The translations under genes were made by a program, and so were the position numbers. Positions 56,586 to 64,000 of a stretch of DNA of 64,000 nucleotides are shown here, one piece after another. The notes beneath the pieces are model-generated. The model saw only the letters and a list, made by a program, of their open reading frames with translations, ran no database searches and had not been told where the DNA came from. Position 1 is the first letter of the stretch. Each line of letters starts with the position of its first letter. The DNA comes from Roridomyces roridus. Lineage: Eukaryota > Basidiomycota > Agaricomycetes > Agaricales > Mycenaceae. The stretch spans positions 372,001 to 436,000 of the forward strand of contig JARKIF010000033.1 in NCBI GenBank assembly GCA_029378245.1, written 5' to 3'.

Positions 56586-57618
56586 ATCCCCTACTCTGGT
56601 GTACTGTTTGCCCGAGAGAATATTGTAATTCATGATTGATTCATGAATCACAGTACATCACAGAACAATAATGTCATTTCTCTTCGTTGGGTCAGATACC
56701 GGAGCGTGGTCAACCGTCAAACTGTTGTGTGTATGTCTCTCTGGCTCAAGAAGCTTCAGGACACACTGTTCAACGTTCAACCACCAGGGACCCGTGCTAC
56801 ACTGCTAAAGGTCACGAACACCATCGAAATGTGCCATTTTTCTGTTTTGCAGCAGTCATTAAAAGTTCTTGATGGGTGTTTGCTTCGTAGAATCTTGGTC
56901 ACGGTAGAATCATAATTTGTAGACTGGGGAGCCAAGTTCTGTATAGTAATTCAGTGATGGCCCTAAGGCCTTAATTATGGACCCTCAGAATAATTAAGGC
57001 CTGAGGGCTTAGGCAGCCTCAGCCCTTAGCAAGCCCTTAGATACCAAAAAAGGAAATGATTTCTCATCAAAGAGAGACCGGGTGGAACCATTGGGGAAAC
57101 ATTTGGTGAGGCAAGTGTGGCTTCTGAAATCCATGGGTGAAGTTCCGAGCATGAACGACCACTTCCTCAAGATTGAACATGTGGTGCCGGGGTCGGCCGG
57201 ATGCAGATCAATCAAAATTGATCCCATCGGTAAGCCTCAGGCCTTAGGTTGAGAACGAGGCTTCCAGCTAAGGCTTAGCCTCAGCGCTTAATTAAGGCCT
57301 AAGGCCTTAGGACGAACCTCAGGCCTTAGGCCTTAGGGCCAACACTGTCGAAGTAATTTGGTGCTGAACATGAGATTTGATTCTCTAGGGCCGCCACTCT
57401 GCGGATAGAGATTAGGTGAATCGGACACGATTCACACGGAAACGGCAGCATGAATACATATGATCCGGCCTGCGGCAACCATGATGCATCAATGAGTTGC
57501 GTGATTGACTGAGATCTGACAAGAATCTGACAATCATCTTTTGATCGCGTCGAGTTGGCGGGAGTGCTGCCATTTCACGCCCACAGAAACCCTTCTCTGC
57601 TACGCTAGAGTAGGGGAT
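56586..57618. mobile_element. 1.03-kb TIR element with AGGCCT-rich core
   Basis: The ends are ATCCCCTACTCTGG and its near-inverse CTAGAGTAGGGGAT. It is absent from the homologous spacer of the left block (near 14940), which shows it is an insertion. The core at 56960-57020 and 57230-57345 is packed with overlapping palindromes of the type AAGGCCTTAGG. No coding domain. Confidence 0.65.
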
Positions 57619-58031
57619 CCACACGGCTAAGGCCGGGTTCCCTTTGAGGGTGAACTTGGCCGTCTACTTACATACCTTTGTTCAGGTGACGGTGGTAACG
57701 ACCGGAATCCGGCAACCCGGAAAAACAGTGATTGACATCATTTTCCGATCGCCCAGTGAAGCCATCGGACCATATATGGCAATTCGTGTGATGGTGAGCT
57801 CCTTATCTTGTGGGTCTACAAGCTGTCGCAGAGTTAACCTCAACTCGACTTGACACACGGGCACCGTCTCTCAGCGTTGGGCTCTAATTCATGCCGGTTG
57901 AGTCATTTTCTGGCGGGCTTTAGAGGTTTCTCCACCATGTTCTTTCACTCTCAGCTTCGCGACTCGGCATTGAGTTCTAGTACTCTGCAGTTGCTCTGCA
58001 TAGATGTATCGAGAAGATCGCTACCTGAAAA
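57619..58031. other. Spacer between F-box type 2 and oxidase D
   Basis: No gene. It is homologous to 14522-14940 in inverse orientation. Confidence 0.6.
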
Positions 58032-60037
58032 TCATAACCGAGCCTCTACAGCCGCGTACGCTGTGTCTTTCCTGCCCTCAAACGACCGAAGACCTCTAAT
58101 ATGGCACTTCCACCGTTCATCCGAGACGATAGGGGCAGTCACGTACTCAGCGATCTCCAGCTTATCCAGCAAACTCTGCAGCCGCGGATACAGCGCCTCC
58201 ACCGCCTCTCTCTCCATCTTCCTCTGCGTCCCTTGCGAAAGCCCAGCGTTCTCTGAGAACCACGCGCCATCCTCTTTCACCACACTTGCGATGTAGAGAT
58301 CGATGGCGAGCGGGTCGACGTTGCACTGTCGCGCTGCTTCAACGGCGAGACGATCCCCGACAGCGCAGATAAGCTCCTGGCATCGAGGTAGAATCAAAGT
58401 GTTGATAGCCTCCCTGGAGTGGGCGCGGGCTTTCCCGGCGCTCCGGACGATTTGTCGGAGTTCTGCAAGGATAGAACTTTCGTGCTGGAATAAAATACCT
58501 TCTGGATCCCGAGATGGCGAGGGCGAAACACGGCCCATGATCAGGTCGATGGCAAACCCTGAAAGGTACGGTGATGAGCGAAGCATTTGAAGACGATTGC
58601 TGGACAGTGGACTCACGAATGGAAATGGCAGGAATGTCTCCCTCAGCAATGGAAGCGCCGCGAACATTTTGCTACAAAATCCATGAGTCAGATTCCAAAA
58701 CTATCGCGACTCGAACACTTACATGCAGCACCGAAATTTGATTCACCCCAAACAGGCCCTGCGCTCCACACCTATCCCCGAGGGCCGAGAAAACCTCAAA
58801 TGCATGCGAACAAACTGTTGTCTTGAAGACCGCCGCAATGAAATGCTTCTCCTGGATATCCTGGGAAGTGACGAACACTTCATACATCTGGTCGCAAAAT
58901 GCTTCAAGGACAAAGATCTGTGCGAGCGCCGTCAACACTGGAATTCTCTGCGTGCTGAAAGCGATGATGGGCTTTGGCTGGTGGGTGACCGAGTCGTTGA
59001 CAATGCGGCGCATGCTGTACGTTCCCGCAACGTAAGTGGATATACGCAGAGCGGACAGCGCGAGAGCACCCATGGACAGAGTGCCTACGACAACTCGGAA
59101 AATGTTGTGCGTGAAAGCAGTCTTCGGGTCCAGCGCCTTGTCGTCTATCTTGCCGAGAAGGGAATTGCCGGCAACTCGGACGCGCTTGAAGTAGGTTAGA
59201 GCATGCTCGACTGGTTGGGCTCCGCCTCGGGGAGAGAGGGCTCTAGGGGTTATCATGCATATGGTCAGGCATCCGGTTGAAGGGCAACAAGAAATGCGCT
59301 CACTTGGATGTCACACCAGGGTACATCTCACGGCCGTCGTGCAGCGGTACCAGGATGGGTTTGATCCCTTTATCAACACCGTTGACGATGAGCCGCGCAA
59401 AGACTACGGCGACGCAAGGGATTCCAGACGGCGTGGTCGGGGGCATGAACCTGGACTTGTCATGAGTCTCGAGATCTCGCGCGGGAAAAAAGAATGAATG
59501 ACGACGAACTTTGCAGCTGCCTCAGTGGGCGTGTTAATTTCCAACTCGCCCGTCTCAAGCAGAGTTGCCGTCGTCTCGAGATGAATGGCATCCAGTCCAT
59601 GGCCCAATTCAGTCAAGCAATATTGTCCTCTGGAATTGAATCATCGGCGGTATTGAAGCAGAATGCATCAAGTCACTCACGAAATCTCAAAGGCAAGAAG
59701 CTTCTTCACGAGCTCGGCTTTGCCTTCCGGAAACATGCTGATCGTACCGAGACAGAGATTGTAATGGATCGTGAGCAGCGTCCCGGCGGCACCATCCATG
59801 GCGTGGATAGGATCCCTCTGGAATGCCCAGTACTTTGGTGACACAGTCAGAACATCGTTCATGTCAAGGTCTACGGAATTTTTGTTGGTCTTTTGAGCTG
59901 GAGTAGCTCAGGAACGTACCGTAAAGTCGGGAAATCGCTTTCGCTCGCTCATACGAGATTCTGATCCGGTCCTTCCAAGGAAGAATTGCCGGGTCAACTT
60001 GGAAAAGGGGAGTGGACGCAAGGGCTGTCAAAGACAT
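58032..60037 (-). CDS. Acyl-CoA oxidase-like protein, copy D (PTS1-like ARL)
   Basis: The seven-exon layout equals copies A and C, starting MSLTALASTPLFQVDP at 60037 and ending ARL at 58032, a PTS1-type peroxisomal signal. Exon 1 is 118 nt and ends in the same phase as copy A. The motifs YCLTELGHGLDA, EINTPTEAAAKF, VPLHDGREM and SPRGGAQP are present, and no stop or frameshift was found. The coding part looks functional, but a 3051-bp element is inserted 37 bp upstream of the ATG, between the start codon and the TATTTAAG box now at 63168-63175. Transcription from the old promoter would need to cross or splice out the element. Exon 4 is identical to that of copy B over about 190 bp, suggesting gene conversion. 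Confidence 0.82.
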
Positions 60038-60659
60038 TGAGGAAGGGAATGGGACACCAATGGTTGTGTCAATAATGCAATGTCCCCGGTGATAAGTGGG
60101 GGCAATGTTGCATTATTCGCGGCCTCTCACCGCCGGTGAGATGGTAGGGTAATGCATTGTCCCGTTGTTTTGTGCGCAAGGGTTAACAGGCCTGGGTAAC
60201 TGAGGTAAGCTTCAAATAAGTCCTCCGAGCATCGCGGACATGCCATTTCTGGAAGGCGTCGGTTCCTTTGTACTTAACATTGATGCCGGATCGTTTTTAC
60301 TGAGCCATCCAAGTGATCTTTCGGACATACATATGACAGAGATCAATGGCAGCCCAAAAAGGTCCACAGATCAAAAATCCACACCCGGCACAATTGTTAC
60401 CATCACAATTGATGTGATGTATCAAAAAATCAAAATCATAGAGCGGCTCAAGGGCTACAAGAGTTGTCAACATGTGTTTTAGCTCAAATGGCTTGGTTAG
60501 GCTGTAAAATGCAAAATATATTCCCAAACCAGAGTCTTTTTGATCCAGTGACACTGTAAGGGGTCCCACAAGCTCAGATTCAAATGATCTGACCTCGTTG
60601 CCGGTGCATAGAGGGAAAGTGAATAGATTGACAGGGTGGGCGCCCCTGTCAGCCTCCAA

Positions 60660-60770
60660 TACATACGGCTGTTAATGCTCTTGTTGTTTACTTGTATGCT
60701 GCCTTCTATCTCTCTTCACCCTTTTTTTCTGGAGGTCCCGGGTTCAATCCCTGCACTCCTCTTTTTTTCT
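60660..60770 (+). other. tRNA-like Pol III unit (SINE-like), left, inward
   Basis: GGTCCCGGGTTCAATCCC is a good B-box, followed by a T7 run. About 55 bp upstream GCTCTTGTTGTTTACTTG is a weak A-box. The overall layout aligns with the unit at 18150-18245. Confidence 0.45.
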
Positions 60771-62614
60771 TTCTCCTGTCCCCAGCACACAATTTCTGAT
60801 GAAACCAGGCATCACAGGATGCTAGCATGTGCTGCAACTTCACAGTGCCACTAGAACTCTATGTACCTCAAGTTTCCAATGAATTTGATGCCGATTTCCA
60901 ATTGTAGCCAGTACGCTTTTGTCCCAAAAAGGCAATTCTCGAGTTTCTGGCCTCTCTGGGCTTCCCATGTTCATTGCTGGCTGAATTTTCTACCAGGTAT
61001 GTTTCTTTCAGTCTATTGGTATGTCACTGTGGCCATTCAAGCTTCCAATGACCCTGTTGTACACCTGTAATTGCAGAAATAGACTGGTTTTGGTTGATCT
61101 CCCAATATTACTTCCCTTTTGGCTCCCTAATACTGTAGCTGCACCTCAGATAGGTACCTAGAGTAATAGAGATGAGCTCAAAGCAGTATGGCCTCAGGTG
61201 CATGCTTTGAAGGTGACTTGCAAATGAATCAATGAAAATGTTGATCTGACTGGAGGCACTGATAATGTCCATTGAACCTGTGATCCAGGGGCTCATGAAC
61301 TTGATGGTATGTCTACCTATCCATTTCAGGTGACAATTTACCTAAGACTGTCCAACAGACAAGGCAATTGTGTGATACTGCCTGAAAAAGACTGTTGCCT
61401 ACATTGTGCATTCCCTGGATTTTCCCTGGTGATACAAATAACTCAGGGGATATCTCATAGTGTACAGACAGGCTTAAGAGCCAGAGATCACTGATTCATG
61501 GACTCAGAAACACAAGTTTGAAGAGCATACATTTTGTGATCAATCCAGTGATTGGGCACTAAGGAGGTTGAATAAAGCAGATCGGGGACTAGAAATGGGC
61601 AAGAGACGTTCAGAGCACCTCAAATGAGCTTTATATCATCAGATTTGGCGAGGAACTGAGAGAGTTCTGTTCAAGTGGTGTCCGAGCAAATGGCCGAAAT
61701 CTTACCTTACAACCGTGACATCCCTCCACCCATCCAGATGCAGCTTGTTCATTTTCCACTTCAATGGATGTATTGGCAACTAGGAACATGTTCCACCTAG
61801 GTTTCAGCCATTGATTGGGCCTACAGAACCCCCCAGAGCAGGAACTCAGGGCATCAGTGCAAAATGATCCTGGTTGTATCTCAGGTTACAACCCCTAGCT
61901 GTGTGATTTCTCATATCAGGCTGGTAACTTATGCCTATTGAATATCCTTTAGGCCATAGGATTGAGCACATGAACTGTACAGGAGGAGAAATGGTGCAGA
62001 GTTGATTTTGACCAAGTTGTGGCAGAATCTCTTTGGACTGACTGGATGCTGTAAAACTAACTTTCAATTCCAGTTTGGAGAGTATCTGGGCGTCCCAGAA
62101 CTGTTGAGATCACATAGAATAGTCTCTCTATCAGCTCATACCACAAGATCAATCACTGGCTTGATGCACCTGGTATTATTCCCCAATGGTCTGAGCACTT
62201 AGTTTTCAGCAATGAGGTTCATTGAATCATATGTGAAAACACTGAGGAGGATCCTATAAACTATTGAACAAGGCTAGCAAATGTGATCATGAATTGCAAC
62301 AAGGGCTCTCTATTCAACCCATACAGTGTTCTGATCATGTTCTGTTGCTTTCCAATAGGAGCAAAAGGATGTATAATGCATCCCAGAACAATGTCTGACC
62401 AGCATGCATCCCAGAATGCAGAGTTCTGCTTAAATTCACTCAAACTGGTGAAAATTCCCTTTTTAGGAAAAAAGCGTAGTGGCTCATGTCAATCAGGGCT
62501 GTCATCAAGTGCGGAAGTTGAAGCATTTCACAAGGTTCTGCTCACATTGAGGGTTTGCTTGTGATGAAAATGCATACTAAATGAATGGTGTTACACATTT
62601 CTGGGTACAGAGGG

Positions 62615-62705
62615 AAAGCCAAGAGAGAAAAAGGGGGCACCCGGGTTTTGATGCCAGCTTTTCCACAGTGTTTTGCATTCCCTGAGCTAACCAAGCATTT
62701 CCAGT
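62615..62705 (-). other. tRNA-like Pol III unit (SINE-like), right, inward
   Basis: On the minus strand, CTTGGTTAGCTCAGGG is close to an A-box, and GGCATCAAAACCCGGG about 45 bp later is B-box-like, followed by T5. It points into the element. Confidence 0.4.
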
Positions 62706-62827
62706 CAAAGGTATATAGGAAGCTCCTGTAGGCCGGAATGCGGGCCACAACTTTGATGTCCATCATGATTTGATGGCTGATGCGATGAGCCGCATCTGCA
62801 ATTGATCAACAGTGGCTACCGGCAATG

Positions 62828-62935
62828 ACCATCAGAAAATGATCTAACTCATCACCATCAAAAACTGATCCGTCTATCAAAAATGATTCATCCATCCATC
62901 ACCATCAAAAATGATCCAGCGATAACCGCGATCAA
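62828..62935 (+). repeat. Degenerate tandem repeat CATCAAAAATGATC
   Basis: Four to five diverged copies of a roughly 14-bp motif (CACCATCAAAAATGATCC) lie next to the right TIR of the 3.05-kb element and are absent at its left end. Confidence 0.6.
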
Positions 62936-63167
62936 ACAACAGCGATCAATCTGAGAATGAAAACTATACCATTAAAAAAGCGATTTGAAATGTGAAATTA
63001 AACTCAGAAATAAAACCCTGAGGCCCTCGAAAACAACGGGACATTGCATTACCATCCATCTCACGGGCGGTGAGAGACCGTCAATAATGCAACATTGCCC
63101 CCACCTATCACCGGGGGCATTGCATTAATGGTACAGTTATTACTCAATGGGAATAGACCTCGGGGAT

Positions 63168-63175
63168 CTTAAATA
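63168..63175 (-). promoter_or_regulatory. Displaced TATA-like box of oxidase D
   Basis: On the minus strand TATTTAAGAT is followed by GAGGTCTATTCCCATT, matching the leader of copy B (CAGGTCTATTCCATT). The transposable element begins about 40 bp further on. Confidence 0.55.
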
Positions 63176-63499
63176 AATAACCTGGTTTCCCACAAACCGG
63201 ACCCGCATCAGAGTCTACCATTCAGTTCTCATCGAGACACATGGTTCGCGGGGGAGGGCATCCTTGCGTTACCCGACGAACAGTGATAACTGTCGGAGAA
63301 TGTCATGTCCACTGTCTTCACCTGTCTCCGACAACCTCTTCTATGTTGGAGCCTCCCAAATTTTCTCTGGAACACCGATTGACCCCGCCCCGATTGGTCC
63401 CTATTGGTGTTGATGGAATGGCGGCCTTTTTGCAGCCGTTGATTGTCGAGGTCGTCAGGAGGTAACACTGAGCCAGCGAATCTCAGACAATGGGGGAAC

Positions 63500-64000
63500 G
63501 ACCGCACCTGAATTATGATTTCAGCGGCGAGCGCCAACTCCACGGCGCATGCATACATTCATAACACGGATTCTGAACTTTTCCAGCGGTGGACTGAATG
63601 GGTTGAGGCTGTAAAGCGGGTCAGACTCGAGGAGAATGTCATCAAGTCTCGGTAGCCACCTTTGAAAGAGAGCCGATACTGGACGAGAGCCTGGCTAGGA
63701 TCGAGGTTTTATGCATCCAGCTCCGTTCCCTGGGGCGTCAGTATGTGCTGTAGAGAGAGTGGTGCCCGTCTAAACGGCGGGGGCTTGAGCGAGGCTGCCG
63801 GGGATTTATAATGGTTCGTGAAGAGATTCACAGACGCCGGCCGCTGGCTGGTACTCGATCGGAAGACAGGCTCTAATCCCAGGAAAGGTACCCAATGTCT
63901 GCTTTCACCATTGACGTCCCGTTCTCCGTGTTCTTCTCTTCCGACGGGATCCCCCGCGCGCGCTGATCCAGGGTACCGGAGTGGTGGTGTAAGACAGGAT
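63500..64000 (-). repeat. Right arm of the outer inverted duplication
   Basis: The minus strand matches 4489-5180, including a TATA-like ATGCATAAAACC. Homology runs off the window edge towards the position where a HIS2 relative would be expected. No gene can be assembled in it. Confidence 0.75.

Larger units (their letters stand above)
60075..63125. mobile_element. TA-flanked 3.05-kb element with 100-bp TIRs
   Basis: The ends are ATGCAATGTCCCCGGTGATA and its inverse (ATGCAATGCCCCC... at the right), with TA on both sides (60073-60074, 63126-63127). The TIRs of about 100 bp are near-identical and include GGGGGCAATGTTGCATTATT and CTCTCACCGCC. The core is poor in CpG and lacks a transposase frame. 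It separates oxidase D from its promoter. Size and end structure match the element at 15716-18768. Confidence 0.85.

Noticed and set aside
59255..59497. Plus-strand frame shared word for word with a minus-strand frame at 11690-12118
   Set aside because: It is the antisense shadow of exon 4 of oxidase copies D and B; its identity reflects the conversion tract, not a gene.
62760..62940. CRISPR-like array of CATCAAAAATGATC repeats
   Set aside because: Units are degenerate, spacing is irregular, and the organism is a fungus; a plain tandem repeat in a transposon.

Overview
The window is nuclear DNA of a filamentous basidiomycete, most likely an Agaricomycete. The evidence is dense introns of about 42-60 bp with GT-AG (and some GC-AG) borders, a glyoxal oxidase, a DUF6534 seven-helix protein, several F-box-like genes, and Helitron, hAT and LINE remnants. 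No rRNA gene, convincing tRNA gene or CRISPR array was seen. Species cannot be fixed from the sequence alone. || Layout. 0-1 kb: 3' end of a LINE with a poly(A) tail. 1.6-2.2 kb: broken small secreted (HsbA-like) gene. 3.4-4.4 kb: intact histidinol-phosphatase gene whose start codon abuts an 18-bp tandem repeat. 5.6-15.6 kb: an acyl-CoA oxidase-like gene (copy A), a second copy (B) broken by a TIR element, and an F-box fragment. 15.7-18.8 kb: a TA-flanked 3.05-kb element with long TIRs. 19.2-19.8 kb: intact HsbA-like gene. 20.8-32.1 kb: an intron-rich gene with OB-fold-like features next to a decayed Helitron on the minus strand, the Helitron carrying a 761-bp hAT insertion and a second insertion of about 1.2 kb. 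33-35.2 kb: two further non-autonomous TIR elements. 35.8-46.4 kb: five minus-strand genes: F-box, FAD/BBE-type oxidase, cytochrome P450, short-chain dehydrogenase, DUF6534 membrane protein. 46.9-54.2 kb: acyl-CoA oxidase copy C, F-box gene, glyoxal oxidase. 54.3-64 kb: HsbA fragment, F-box gene, acyl-CoA oxidase copy D and a second 3.05-kb TIR element. || The main structural point is that the two ends of the window are the same block in opposite orientation. Reading in from the left (4.49-20 kb) and in from the right (64-54.3 kb) gives the same order: promoter-like block, acyl-CoA oxidase, F-box gene, HsbA-like gene. A smaller inverted pair (35.25-37.11 and 48.88-50.94 kb) carries a second type of F-box gene. 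The copies have decayed differently through frameshifts, exon loss, element insertion and loss of a peroxisomal targeting signal, so their order of change can be read. || Functionally, the acyl-CoA oxidase-like proteins probably work in fatty-acid oxidation; copies B, C and D end in PTS1-like tripeptides. The FAD oxidase, P450 and short-chain dehydrogenase form a run of redox enzymes that could belong to a small secondary-metabolite locus. The glyoxal oxidase is a secreted or membrane-anchored H2O2 producer typical of wood- and litter-decay fungi. Exon borders were set by hand from splice motifs and reading-frame arithmetic; a shift of a base or two is possible.
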